Part shown: in pieces, positions 9,407 to 18,234 of the stretch
Layout of the letters: the number at the start of each line of letters is the position of its first letter
How positions within the stretch are numbered: position 1 is the stretch's first letter
The notes under the pieces: generated by a model
Databases searched by the model: none
Told to the model about the DNA's origin: nothing
Seen by the model: only the letters and a program-made list of their open reading frames with translations
Assembly: GCF_003851885.1 (NCBI RefSeq)
Contig: NZ_BHZE01000002.1
Location: 62,001 to 126,000 of the forward strand
Reading direction: 5' to 3'
From: Thermaurantimonas aggregans
GTDB taxonomy: Bacteria; Bacteroidota; Bacteroidia; Flavobacteriales; Schleiferiaceae
Length of the DNA: 64,000 nucleotides
Made by a program: the position numbers and the translations under genes

Positions 9407-10066
9407 TCAGACAATTTTTCCGTCGCGTAAAGATATCACCTTGCTTGCCATAGCTGCCAGACTGTCGTTATGCGTCACGATTAGGAAGGTGATGCCAAGC
9501 TCTGAGCAGAGTGTCTGAAAGAGGTGACTGATCTGTTCAGCGTTTTTAGAATCTAAGTTTCCCGTAGGTTCGTCGGCCATTACAATTTTTGGATTATTTA
9601 TCAGGGCGCGGGCTATGGCCACGCGTTGTTGTTCACCTCCGCTGAGTTCTGAAGGTTTGTGATTGAGGCGATGCTCCAGGCCTACTTTTTCGAGCCAAAC
9701 AGCTGCTTGTTCCTCAGCCTTCTTTCGGCTTACGCCTGCGATCATAGACGGTATGGCTACATTCTCTAGGGCGGTAAACTCCGGTAGAAGATGGTGAAAC
9801 TGAAATACAAAGCCAATATTACGGTTCTTGAGCTCTGCCAATTTTTTGTCAGAAAGAGATTTGTACGAAACCCCTTCAAAAAAGACCTCTCCACTATCGG
9901 GTTTATCGAGCGAACCCAATAGGTTGAGCAATGTGCTTTTTCCGGCACCTGAAGGACCTACAATGGCTATGAGTTTACCGGATTCGATTTCGACGCTTAT
10001 GTTGTCGATTACCTTAAGATGGCCATACGACTTGCTGAGTGCATTTGCACGTATCAGTATGCTCAA
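9407..10066 (-). CDS. lolD: ABC transporter ATP-binding protein, LolD/MacB-like
   Basis: A 219-residue ATPase with Walker A (GPSGAGKST), signature ([15 protein letters not shown]), Walker B ([12 protein letters not shown]) and H-loop (IVTHN). The sequence around the signature and NLDS is of the LolD/MacB type, which extracts lipoproteins or drives mechanotransmission, rather than CcmA. Homologous frame continues upstream into ccmF with no suitable ATG. The likely start is TTG 10066, whose bases overlap the ccmF stop codon (TTGA), giving tight coupling. No cognate LolC/E-like permease is adjacent, so the partner is unknown. Confidence 0.85.
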   Translation of the reverse strand: MSILIRANALSKSYGHLKVIDNISVEIESGKLIAIVGPSGAGKSTLLNLLGSLDKPDSGEVFFEGVSYKSLSDKKLAELKNRNIGFVFQFHHLLPEFTALENVAIPSMIAGVSRKKAEEQAAVWLEKVGLEHRLNHKPSELSGGEQQRVAIARALINNPKIVMADEPTGNLDSKNAEQISHLFQTLCSELGITFLIVTHNDSLAAMASKVISLRDGKIV

Positions 10067-12492
10067 CGGCGTTGGATTTTGTAACGTTGATACACTGACA
10101 AAAATATTCCAAGGGTCATCATTACTATACCTGTCCAAAGTAAATTGATGGCTGGAAATACGATGGCTTTCATGATGATGAAATCGGGACCGTCGTTTAA
10201 CTTCTTCCAGGTGGTGAAGACCAACTTGTTTTGTTCCTGATTGATGTCCTTGAAGCGCACCTTGATGCCTGCTTCTTCTGAAACGGCATCGATGTGGTTC
10301 ACGACGTTCGACTCGTCGAGGTAGTATTTGGGCCGCACTTCATAGCGATTCCCTGTGGCTGATATCAATTTCAAAACAGCTTCAATTTCAATGGTCTTGA
10401 TTTCTTTTGTGCGAGGGTCGCGACTGGTATTGGCTATAATGCTGTCGAGCACCATAAAATATCGATCGACGATAAATGTATCTCCCCTAGCCATCATAAA
10501 TTCCATCTCATCCCCAAAACCATCGGGTGAATTTCGGTTTTGTACATCAGAGGCGTAGGAGAGAAAGGTATAGATGTCTTTATGCAAGTAGTGCTTAGTG
10601 CCAGGTTCGGCCACCAAGCCCATTCGGTCATTGATTTGAATATGGGGCACTACCGTAAAGGCATGAGCTAATTGGCCATCATTCTCTTTCAAAAAATCTA
10701 CTTTGTAATATCTGCGATGATTTTCCTGCCAGGTATCGCTCCAAGTCACCAGATAAGGTTCCATGACGAGGGTATCGCCCTTTTCCATTAAAATATTTTC
10801 ACTGGCTGGGATGTTTTCTGCAATGTACGTTTTGTTTTTAGTAATGATTTTTTGATTGGCTTGGCTCACTACGGTACCAAGCATCATGAGGCCGAAACCG
10901 GCATGTGCGATAGATGCCCCCGAAACAGCCCAGTTGCCGCGTACGATGCGCAACCAAAAATCCAGATTCGATACAAGAGCGAGAGCTGAGGTAAATGTAA
11001 GTAAGCTATACAGTGGATGCTTCCACATCTTAAAAAGAAGGATGAAAGGAAGGCTCAACAGCACGCTCACAGCTATGCTCAGCGAAATATTTTTCCAAAA
11101 CTGATTTGCCTTCTTCTGTCTGTACGACAAGAATTGCCCAAAGGCCATAAAAAGCGTTATGATGATGGCGAAGGGCAATTGAAAAGAATTGTAGTGCTTA
11201 ATGGCATCTACGGGTGGGGCGAGCTTCTCGGGCAAGAGCTTTACCAATCCATCAGGCCCAATCAATTTATTGATTACCGGTATCGAAGTGCTGAAGATGA
11301 TTTGGAAGCCTGAAACCAGTAAAATCAAAGCCCCTACAAACATCCAAAACTCGCGGCTATAGAGTGTTTCGTCTTCAGTCTTGTCGGGAATCCATTTGTA
11401 ATGAAAGGCAAAGAGCAGGAAAGGCAGTAGTAAAAAGAAAAACAAAAGGGCTAAGAGCTGACCATTGAGCCCCAGATCGACGAACGAATGCACTGAAGCA
11501 TCGCCTAATACGCCACTGCGGGTCAAAAAAGTAGAGTAGAGGATGAAGAAATAGGTTAGAAATAGCATCCAATAACTGGTGCGTAGAGCAGTGCCTTTGT
11601 TAATGGCGATCATCATCAGATGTGCTGAAGCAGCCAAAGTTAGCCAAGGTACAAGGGAAGCGTTTTCAACAGGATCCCATGCCCAGAAACCTCCAAAACT
11701 CAGCGATTCATATGCCCAGGCGCCACCCATCAAGATGCCTGCACCCAGAATACCTAGCGCAAAATATGTCCAGGGTAAGGCTGGCTTTAACCATCCTTTG
11801 TAGTCGCGCTGAATGAGTGATCCGAGTGCAAAGGCAAAAGGAATAACCGTAGAGGCAAAACCAAGGAATAATGTGGGGGGGTGTATGGTCATCCAGTAGT
11901 TTTGTAATAAGGGATTCAATCCTCGACCCTCCATAAAGCCAGGTAGCTTCTGCAGGTAGTCTTCCATTTTGGTCCAAGGTAGTCCTATGTTTTCGGGCAA
12001 TTCTCGGATCAGCACAAAGGGCGAGCTGCCAATTTTTACCCCAAAGGGATATATTCCCAGAATCATGCTTATCAGAAAAGTCTGTACCAATAAACCGATC
12101 ATCAGCACTGGGGCTTCGAAGCGGTGTCTTGCTAATGGAAAAATCAAAAACAGCATCGCGTGCCAAAAAATCCAAAGAATGAAACTGCCCTCTTGACCCT
12201 CCCAAAAGGCAGAAAAGATGTATTTCGTCTCGAGGTTTCGGCTGGTGTGCTTCCAGGCATAGTCGTACTCGAAGTAGTGGCCCGTGAGCATCACGAGCAT
12301 TAGAGCCACAATAGCTACTACTGAAAAGGTGTGAAGATAAAAAAGAATTCTTCCAGTTTTTTGATAATCAATGTTTTGACTTTTTAAAGTCAAATAGTAA
12401 AAAAAGGCTGATACCAGTGCAGTTACAAAAGCGAGGGATGTAAATATGCGACCGGCTTCCCCTATCCATGTTGCTTCACCAATGTAATTCAT
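10063..12492 (-). CDS. ccmF: Cytochrome c haem lyase subunit CcmF
   Basis: An 809-residue polytopic membrane protein of the CcmF/CcsA haem-handling superfamily. The tryptophan-rich WWD motif is visible as SFGGFWAWDPVENASLVPWL (about residues 260-280), together with conserved periplasmic histidines in MTIHPPTLFLG and a second HS-containing loop (GDASVHSF). The large C-terminal periplasmic segment and last TM helix (about 770-800) match CcmF. It ligates haem from CcmE to apocytochromes. The ATG overlaps the ccmE stop (ATGA), and the 3' end overlaps lolD. No ccmH is visible in the cluster. Confidence 0.92.
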   Translation of the reverse strand: MNYIGEATWIGEAGRIFTSLAFVTALVSAFFYYLTLKSQNIDYQKTGRILFYLHTFSVVAIVALMLVMLTGHYFEYDYAWKHTSRNLETKYIFSAFWEGQEGSFILWIFWHAMLFLIFPLARHRFEAPVLMIGLLVQTFLISMILGIYPFGVKIGSSPFVLIRELPENIGLPWTKMEDYLQKLPGFMEGRGLNPLLQNYWMTIHPPTLFLGFASTVIPFAFALGSLIQRDYKGWLKPALPWTYFALGILGAGILMGGAWAYESLSFGGFWAWDPVENASLVPWLTLAASAHLMMIAINKGTALRTSYWMLFLTYFFILYSTFLTRSGVLGDASVHSFVDLGLNGQLLALLFFFLLLPFLLFAFHYKWIPDKTEDETLYSREFWMFVGALILLVSGFQIIFSTSIPVINKLIGPDGLVKLLPEKLAPPVDAIKHYNSFQLPFAIIITLFMAFGQFLSYRQKKANQFWKNISLSIAVSVLLSLPFILLFKMWKHPLYSLLTFTSALALVSNLDFWLRIVRGNWAVSGASIAHAGFGLMMLGTVVSQANQKIITKNKTYIAENIPASENILMEKGDTLVMEPYLVTWSDTWQENHRRYYKVDFLKENDGQLAHAFTVVPHIQINDRMGLVAEPGTKHYLHKDIYTFLSYASDVQNRNSPDGFGDEMEFMMARGDTFIVDRYFMVLDSIIANTSRDPRTKEIKTIEIEAVLKLISATGNRYEVRPKYYLDESNVVNHIDAVSEEAGIKVRFKDINQEQNKLVFTTWKKLNDGPDFIIMKAIVFPAINLLWTGIVMMTLGIFLSVYQRYKIQRR

Positions 12493-12887
12493 TCGCCGTC
12501 AGTTTTACCTTCTTCCAGTTTGTTTTGTTCGTTGTATTTCGATGGACACTTCAATAAAATCTCGTCAGCTACAAAGGCTGTGTCAGTCGAATATCCCTTC
12601 ATTGTGATGTCTTCACTGCGCTCAAAGTCAGTTGGCTTGGGTTTGAAATACAGTACTTTGCGGCTATTTCCTTCTTTATCTACGGCGTAAAAGGAAAAAA
12701 CACCCGCTCTTGCATCGAAGTCCATGGGCTTTTCGCGGTCGAGTTGCCCGATCACTGTGTACACTTTTCCAGGATTCTGCTCAGCTTTTGTAAAATTTAC
12801 ATAAGTACTCGCATCGCTAAGCGTAGCCATTACTGCGCCAATGGCAATGGCTATCACGATGAGCAAGACGATATACGACTTTTTCAT
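12489..12887 (-). CDS. ccmE: Cytochrome c maturation haem chaperone CcmE, CxxxY variant
   Basis: A 132-residue protein with an N-terminal TM anchor (about 5-22) and a periplasmic OB-fold (VYTVIGQLD ... SFYAVDKEG). In classical CcmE haem is held through a histidine in HxxxY; here the equivalent site reads CPSKY (C114, Y118), i.e. the CxxxY type described from archaea and Desulfovibrio. That variant is associated in the literature with the modified System I lacking CcmH, consistent with none being seen here. Tight overlap with ccmF shows operon membership. Confidence 0.88.
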   Translation of the reverse strand: MKKSYIVLLIVIAIAIGAVMATLSDASTYVNFTKAEQNPGKVYTVIGQLDREKPMDFDARAGVFSFYAVDKEGNSRKVLYFKPKPTDFERSEDITMKGYSTDTAFVADEILLKCPSKYNEQNKLEEGKTDGE

Positions 12888-12904
12888 AATGCTTACCTTA
12901 CATT

Positions 12905-13117
12905 TTACTTCGATGAGTCTTCCAGCTTCTTAATCCTTCGGTCGAGATAAGTCAGGTAGCCGATCAGTCCAAACAGTACGATCAGACATACCACAACTAC
13001 CACATAGATTTTACCTTCAGCCCTGAAAGCGTCGGCCATTTCGGGTTCTACTTGCTGACTGACTGCTTGGCCGAAAGTCAGTTGAGCCATTAAAAAAGTG
13101 TAGATGTATTTGTTCAT
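12905..13117 (-). CDS. ccmD: CcmD-like small membrane protein
   Basis: A 70-residue protein with a short leader-like N-terminus, one strong TM helix (about residues 36-58, VYVVVVVCLIVLFGLIGYLTY) truncated here to its core, and a charged C-terminus DRRIKKLED. This shape and position between ccmC and ccmE identify a CcmD equivalent, which stabilises the CcmC-CcmE haem-loading complex. The ATG overlaps the ccmC stop codon (ATGA). Sequence alone would not be diagnostic; context carries the call. Confidence 0.75.
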   Translation of the reverse strand: MNKYIYTFLMAQLTFGQAVSQQVEPEMADAFRAEGKIYVVVVVCLIVLFGLIGYLTYLDRRIKKLEDSSK

Positions 13118-13833
13118 TTTTTTAATTCAATCGTCTTTCTTCCAAAATTTTCAGTTGAGAGCTCCTGAAGCTCATTTCTCTTTTGCTCCAATCGATACAG
13201 CCGCACTTTGAGTTCAAGTATCCATGTTCCGATGAGCGACCAGCCAATCACTGCCGGATAAAACACCATTCGCATTCGATTGTCTAAATCATAAGAGCTG
13301 AAGGCGGGATTTCCTCCATTGCCCGGATGTAAACTGTCGGTCAGCCGTGGCAAAATTTGAATGAATACAATCATAATCACAAAAGCAAACACATTGTACA
13401 CGGCGGATATGCGCGCCTTCTTCTCTCCGTCTTCCACCGCGCCTCTGAGTACAAAATAGGCTAAATAAGCCAGTAAAGTAATAGCTGCACCATTAAGCTT
13501 GGGGTCATTTACCCAAAAAGCTCCCCATGTATAGCGCGCCCAAATCATGCCTGTTACTATGCCAATAACCGACACTAATACTCCCACTTGAGCCGCTGCA
13601 AAGGCTACGGTGTCGTATTTGAGGTCTAACTTGAGCAAGTAGCGCACGCTGTACACTAGGCTAACTGTCAGCATTACCAGCATAGTCATCCACATCGTCA
13701 CATGAAAGTACAGATTTCGAATCGACTCATTTAAAATTGGCAGCCGGGGTACTTCTGAGAGAAAACCCATTACAATGGTATACACCACCAGCATCGACGC
13801 CAGCACCTTCCACCAATTTTTTTTCAAAGACAT
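13114..13833 (-). CDS. ccmC: Haem-delivery protein CcmC (CcsA/CcmC family)
   Basis: A 239-residue protein with about six TM helices. The WWD-family motif reads TWGAFWVNDPKLNG, and conserved histidines occur in LYFHVTMWM and in DSLHPGNGG, as expected for CcmC, which loads haem onto CcmE. The ATG at 13833 is chosen because a TATATTTG -7 box sits 14 bases upstream; an in-frame extension to 13890 would include that promoter. It opens the operon ccmC-ccmD-ccmE-ccmF-lolD. No ccmA or ccmB lies upstream, so the haem exporter must be elsewhere or absent. Confidence 0.9.
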   Translation of the reverse strand: MSLKKNWWKVLASMLVVYTIVMGFLSEVPRLPILNESIRNLYFHVTMWMTMLVMLTVSLVYSVRYLLKLDLKYDTVAFAAAQVGVLVSVIGIVTGMIWARYTWGAFWVNDPKLNGAAITLLAYLAYFVLRGAVEDGEKKARISAVYNVFAFVIMIVFIQILPRLTDSLHPGNGGNPAFSSYDLDNRMRMVFYPAVIGWSLIGTWILELKVRLYRLEQKRNELQELSTENFGRKTIELKK

Positions 13834-13846
13834 AAAAATTTTTGCG

Positions 13847-13854
13847 CAAATATA
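13847..13854 (-). promoter_or_regulatory. Promoter -7 box of the ccm operon
   Basis: The minus strand reads TATATTTG, matching TAnnTTTG, 13 bases before the ccmC ATG. Its place argues for the shorter ccmC start. Confidence 0.5.
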
Positions 13855-13890
13855 CAATGGCCTACAGGGCCATTTTTGTTCAAATAACAC

Positions 13891-14269
13891 GCCAATAGCC
13901 TGTGTTGATTGCCTATTGAAATTCTAAAAATTAAGCATCACATCATTCCAACAGAAGTGTGAAGGAACTTTGTTTTACTTCTCATACTCGGGCGTTCCTC
14001 TGAAAAGGCCTCTTTCGGGCTCGCTATTTGCCCGGTACTTTGCTACGCACTGCCGGCTTCGCAGGTACCTTCCAGATTTTATTTTATGCAGATAGATTTT
14101 AAAAACTTTCGTATGTTCACCTCATGCCTAACGGCTTTCGGCCGGGTAGCTCTGAACTTGTGATTGCAATTTTGTTTTTTTAATTTTCTTTTTTGTTTCG
14201 CTGCATCCTTTCATTTTTTACCTTAAAAATCTTAGTACTCTCTTGTGAATCGAGATTGTGATTGAATAT
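13891..14269. other. Gene-free divergent region between the ccm operon and pyrG
   Basis: About 380 bases without a credible reading frame. The left part is mixed composition with short inverted repeats, for example GGTAC at 14034 with GTACC near 14067 enclosing CTGC/GCAG. The right part (about 14160-14260) is strongly T-rich on the plus strand. No tRNA, known riboswitch or transposase remnant was recognised. Confidence 0.5.
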
Positions 14270-14277
14270 TAGCTTTG
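14270..14277 (+). promoter_or_regulatory. Promoter -7 box of pyrG
   Basis: The sequence TAGCTTTG matches TAnnTTTG. Transcription should start four to eight bases downstream, at or next to GCCCG (14280-14284), which is the 5' arm of the leader hairpin. Confidence 0.55.
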
Positions 14278-14279
14278 TC

Positions 14280-14305
14280 GCCCGTTTAAACAACGTTAAA
14301 CGGGC
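14280..14305 (+). promoter_or_regulatory. Perfect leader hairpin at the predicted 5' end of pyrG mRNA
   Basis: GCCCGTTTAA (14280-14289), loop ACAACG, then TTAAACGGGC (14296-14305): a perfect 10-bp stem ending 12 bases before the pyrG ATG. It coincides with the predicted transcript start, so small shifts in start site would lengthen or shorten its 5' arm. It has no U-tract, so it is not a terminator. A role in control by nucleotide pools is inference. Confidence 0.6.
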
Positions 14306-14317
14306 GCACTTCACATC

Positions 14318-15937
14318 ATGTCACATTCTACCAAATACATCTTCGTCACCGGCGGGGTAACATCGTCATTAGGTAAAGGCATCATCTCAGCTTCACTGGC
14401 AACACTGCTTCAGTCGAGGGGGTACTCCGTTACCATCCAGAAACTCGACCCCTACATTAATGTGGATCCAGGTACGCTTAATCCATATGAACACGGCGAG
14501 TGCTATGTGACCGAAGACGGTGCTGAGACCGATCTCGATCTAGGCCATTACGAGCGTTTCCTCAATCGCCCAACCTCTAAAGCCAACAATGTGACTACAG
14601 GTCGCATCTACTTGAATGTGATTGAAAAAGAGCGAAGAGGTGAATTTTTGGGCAAGACTGTGCAGGTAATCCCTCACATTACCGATGAAATCAAAAATCA
14701 CATCAAGATTCTCGGCCAATCAGGAGAGTACGAAATAGTAATTACCGAAATAGGTGGCACTGTGGGCGACATAGAGGCGCTGCCCTACATTGAGGCTGTT
14801 CGTCAGCTCAAATGGGAGCTTGGACAAGACGCCCTGGTAGTACACCTTACACTGATTCCCTATTTATCAGCCACAGGGGAGCTGAAGACCAAGCCCACCC
14901 AGCACTCTGTAAAAATGCTTCAAGAGAGCGGTGTACAGCCCGACATCTTGGTATGCCGCACCGAGCACCCCTTGGGAGAAGACTTGCGCAAAAAACTGGC
15001 ACTCTTCTGCAATGTGAAGAAAGATGCTGTCATCGAATCCATTGATGCTGAGACCATCTATGCCGTACCTATCCTCATGCGTAATGAAAAGCTCGATGAA
15101 GCTGTACTTAAGCGCTTAAATCTACCGGTACGTCAAGAACCTGATTTAGTGCGTTGGAAAGAATTTTTGTACCGTCTAAAGTTTCCAAAGACAGAAGTTA
15201 CCATCGGATTAATCGGCAAATACGTCGAGCTCAAAGATTCTTATAAATCCATAGCCGAAAGTTTTATACATGCCGGTGCTCATACCGAAGTCAAAGTTAA
15301 TATCCGGTGGATTCACGCCGAATCCCTCCGTCCCGAGACGGTAGTTGATACACTAAAAGGTCTGCACGGTGTGCTAGTGGCTCCCGGTTTTGGAGAGCGA
15401 GGTTTTGAAGGCAAGCTCGAAGCTGTGCGCTATGCCCGCGAAAACAAAATACCCTTTTTCGGCATTTGTCTGGGTATGCAAATCGCTGTAATTGAATTTG
15501 CTCGAAATGTTATAGGCTTGCAAGATGCCAGCTCCACCGAATTTCATCCGAAAACCCCTCACCCAGTGATTGACTTAATGGAAGAACAGAAAAAAATCAC
15601 TGAAAAGGGAGGAACGATGCGTTTAGGTGCCTGGCCCTGTAAACTCGAACCAGATTCACTGGCGCACCGAATTTACCGCAGACTCGAGATCTCTGAGCGG
15701 CATCGCCATCGCTACGAGCTCAATAATGCCTATCGTTCTCAACTTATGGCAGCCGGCCTCCGCCTCTCAGGTATAAATCCCGACAAGGATTTAGTCGAAA
15801 TCATTGAACTCGACGACCATCCCTTTTTTATTGGCGTACAGTTTCACCCAGAATATAAAAGTACCGTGTACAACCCGCATCCGCTTTTTATACATTTTGT
15901 AAAAGCAGCTAGTCATTATGCTGTGGATAATGAGTAA
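14318..15937 (+). CDS. pyrG: CTP synthase
   Basis: A 539-residue enzyme that converts UTP, ATP and glutamine to CTP. The N-terminal synthase domain starts FVTGGVTSSLGKGIISASLA (P-loop) and contains DPYINVDPGTLNPYEHGE. The C-terminal class I glutamine amidotransferase domain has the nucleophile in FFGICLGMQ and the His/Glu pair in GVQFHPEYKS. Length and motifs are complete. It is preceded by the -7 box and hairpin leader and followed 25 bases later by yidC. Confidence 0.97.
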   Translation: MSHSTKYIFVTGGVTSSLGKGIISASLATLLQSRGYSVTIQKLDPYINVDPGTLNPYEHGECYVTEDGAETDLDLGHYERFLNRPTSKANNVTTGRIYLNVIEKERRGEFLGKTVQVIPHITDEIKNHIKILGQSGEYEIVITEIGGTVGDIEALPYIEAVRQLKWELGQDALVVHLTLIPYLSATGELKTKPTQHSVKMLQESGVQPDILVCRTEHPLGEDLRKKLALFCNVKKDAVIESIDAETIYAVPILMRNEKLDEAVLKRLNLPVRQEPDLVRWKEFLYRLKFPKTEVTIGLIGKYVELKDSYKSIAESFIHAGAHTEVKVNIRWIHAESLRPETVVDTLKGLHGVLVAPGFGERGFEGKLEAVRYARENKIPFFGICLGMQIAVIEFARNVIGLQDASSTEFHPKTPHPVIDLMEEQKKITEKGGTMRLGAWPCKLEPDSLAHRIYRRLEISERHRHRYELNNAYRSQLMAAGLRLSGINPDKDLVEIIELDDHPFFIGVQFHPEYKSTVYNPHPLFIHFVKAASHYAVDNE

Positions 15938-15962
15938 CCTAAAAAAAGTTTGAGAAATACGT

Positions 15963-17708
15963 ATGAACAAACTAGACAACAATACCATCATAGGCCTCAT
16001 ACTGATAGGCCTCATAATGATGTGGATAGGTTTTACATCCACACCCTCACAATCAACTCAAGAAAATACTCAAACTACTCCTACAGAACAACCTGAAGAA
16101 GAGGTAGTCGAGTCAGTCGATCTTTCGCAACCCATCGACAACGGCATCGCGATGATGCAAACAGCTGCTGAAGAATTTTATGCAATGGAGAACGACCTGC
16201 TGAATCTCACCTTCAGCAGCAAAGGCGCTGTATTGAAGCGCGTGGAGATTAAAAAGCAATTTAACTGGAAAAAAGAACCGCTTCAGCTTATTAACGACAA
16301 CTTTGAATGGAAGCTGCTGCTTGGCAAAGTTGTAGCCGTACCTACCAGCAAGCTCTTTTTTCGAATAAAAGACAAATCAGATCGGCACATTACATTCACA
16401 ACGCAATTTGAAGGCAAAGACTTGAACATCACGTACAGCCTTGAGCCAGGAAGTTATCGCATTAACATCGATATCGAATCGCCTTTGCTCAGCAATGGCG
16501 GCTACATCGATATGCGCATGAGGGCTTTTAGGCTGGAGAAAAACCGCGACTTCGAGAGCAATCGCACCTCTGTGTACTATCACTTGGCCAATGGCAAGCT
16601 AAAAAATCTCAGCGAAACTCGCTCAGACAACGAGCGCGCCGAACAGCTCGATTGGATTGCCTTCCGCCAGCAGTTTTTCTCCGTAATCCTGAGCTGCGAA
16701 AGCGATTTTAGCTCTGCTGAAATGACGGTGGAGCCTCTGGCCGATGAAAATTACACCAAACTCATGGCCTTACGCGCCGAACTGCCGGCTACTACCTCTG
16801 CCGTGAAACTCCACATGTACCTTGGCCCCAATAAGTTTAACATTCTCAAAAAATACAAAAACGACTACGAAAAGCTCATCCCTCTAGGCTGGGCCATTTT
16901 TGGCTGGATCAATCGAGGAGTTGTCATTCCCATTTTCAACTGGCTTGAGTCGTATAACCTCAACTACGGCATCATCATCCTCATTATGGCCATTCTTATT
17001 AAGATTGTCATCTTCCCCTTTACTTACGGTTCGTACCGCAGTATGGCCAAAATGCGCATCCTGAAGCCCGAAATGGATGAGATCAACGAAAAGTATAAAG
17101 ACGAGAAAGACCAGCTCAAAAAGCAGCAAGCTCTCATGGAGCTATACCGTAAGAGCGGGGTTAATCCTCTTGGCGGATGTATTCCCTTGTTGTTTCAGTT
17201 GCCCATTTTGTTTGCTGTGTTTCAATTTTTCCCTGCCTCTTTCGAGTTGAGAGGTCAGTCCTTTTTGTGGGCAGAAGATTTATCAACATACGATTCTATT
17301 CTCGATTTACCCTTCCGCATTCCAGGGTATGGCTCACACGTTAGCCTTTTTACGCTGCTCATGACCATCTCTACCATTATCTACACCTGGATGAACCAGC
17401 AGCTCACTCCTCAAAACAATCAGTATCCGCAGCTGAAGTATATGATGTACTTGATGCCCATCGTTTTCCTTGGAGTATTTAACAATTATGCTTCAGGTCT
17501 AACGTATTACTACTTCATTTCAAACATCATTACCTTCGGTCAGCAATATGCCATTAAGGCTTTTATTGACGAAGAGAAGTTGCACGCTAAGATCAAGGAA
17601 AATCAAGCGCGTGAGGTAAAACCTTCGAAATTCATGCAGACCTTTGAGCAGTTGGCCAAAGAGCAACAAGCCAAAGGCAATAGAACCATCCGCAGAAGAA
17701 AGATGTAA
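15963..17708 (+). CDS. yidC: Membrane protein insertase YidC
   Basis: A 581-residue insertase of the Oxa1/Alb3 family. An N-terminal TM helix (about 8-24) is followed by a Thr/Glu-rich linker, a large periplasmic beta domain, and the five-helix core from about residue 320 (NYGIIILIMAILIKIVIFPF). The cytoplasmic hairpin is KMRILKPEMDEINEKYKDEK and the GVNPLGGCIPLLFQLPI segment is typical. It assembles inner-membrane proteins with or without SecYEG. The C-terminus is basic (NRTIRRRKM), as usual. It lies between pyrG and a lipoprotein gene. Confidence 0.96.
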   Translation: MNKLDNNTIIGLILIGLIMMWIGFTSTPSQSTQENTQTTPTEQPEEEVVESVDLSQPIDNGIAMMQTAAEEFYAMENDLLNLTFSSKGAVLKRVEIKKQFNWKKEPLQLINDNFEWKLLLGKVVAVPTSKLFFRIKDKSDRHITFTTQFEGKDLNITYSLEPGSYRINIDIESPLLSNGGYIDMRMRAFRLEKNRDFESNRTSVYYHLANGKLKNLSETRSDNERAEQLDWIAFRQQFFSVILSCESDFSSAEMTVEPLADENYTKLMALRAELPATTSAVKLHMYLGPNKFNILKKYKNDYEKLIPLGWAIFGWINRGVVIPIFNWLESYNLNYGIIILIMAILIKIVIFPFTYGSYRSMAKMRILKPEMDEINEKYKDEKDQLKKQQALMELYRKSGVNPLGGCIPLLFQLPILFAVFQFFPASFELRGQSFLWAEDLSTYDSILDLPFRIPGYGSHVSLFTLLMTISTIIYTWMNQQLTPQNNQYPQLKYMMYLMPIVFLGVFNNYASGLTYYYFISNIITFGQQYAIKAFIDEEKLHAKIKENQAREVKPSKFMQTFEQLAKEQQAKGNRTIRRRKM

Positions 17709-17710
17709 TT

Positions 17711-18187
17711 ATGAAAAATTTTCAAAAACTCACGATAATTGCTCTGCTGGCAGCTTTTTCAGCATGTAAGAGCACCTCAAACACGACAGCCCGAGCGCTT
17801 AAAGGGAACAAACCTTTTGTGATTTCGCTTGAGCGCACGCCATGCTTTGGCACCTGTCCGGTTTACAAGGTTAGCATACACTCTGATGGTAAAATTGAAT
17901 ACAGCGGAAAAGACTTCGCAAACCCAAAGGGCGAGTATGAAACCTACATCCCGCTTACGGAGGTAGAAGTGCTGCGAAAAGCAATTATTGAAGCCAACTT
18001 TGTAAATCTGGCTGATACGTATGACAATATGTACATTAGTGATTTGCCTTCGGTTATTACCACGCTTACTGTGGAGGGCAAACAGGTAAAATCCATTAAA
18101 AATCGATACAATCCCCCTCCACAATTGGTGAAGCTCGAAGTACTAATCGACAACATATGGAGAAAAGAACTCGAGGTAAAAGAGTAA
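17711..18187 (+). CDS. DUF6438 lipoprotein
   Basis: A 158-residue predicted lipoprotein: the signal ends in LLAAFSAC (lipobox Cys at about 19). The mature part matches DUF6438, with the conserved RTPCFGTCPVYKVSI motif containing two cysteines four residues apart, and a C-terminal NRYNPPPQLVKLEVLID segment. The family has no assigned function. It starts two bases after the yidC stop and is followed by a strong terminator, so it is the last gene of the pyrG-yidC transcript. Confidence 0.72.
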   Translation: MKNFQKLTIIALLAAFSACKSTSNTTARALKGNKPFVISLERTPCFGTCPVYKVSIHSDGKIEYSGKDFANPKGEYETYIPLTEVEVLRKAIIEANFVNLADTYDNMYISDLPSVITTLTVEGKQVKSIKNRYNPPPQLVKLEVLIDNIWRKELEVKE

Positions 18188-18206
18188 TAGTTCTCAAAAG
18201 ACATTC

Positions 18207-18234
18207 AAAAAAGCCCGTTTTAATGGGCTTTTTT
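18207..18234 (+). terminator. Rho-independent terminator after the DUF6438 gene
   Basis: AAAAAAGCCC, an eight-base loop, then GGGCTTTTTT. The stem runs into a T-tract on both strands, so it could be bidirectional. Confidence 0.85.

Noticed and set aside
9407-10066. CcmA, the ATPase of the haem exporter
   Set aside because: Context suggests it, but the signature region and NLDS after Walker B are of the LolD/MacB type and no ccmB is present; kept as an open question only.
13891-14269. A degraded ccmB or other gene upstream of ccmC
   Set aside because: Neither strand shows a frame with membrane-protein character or recognisable motifs; the stretch looks non-coding.
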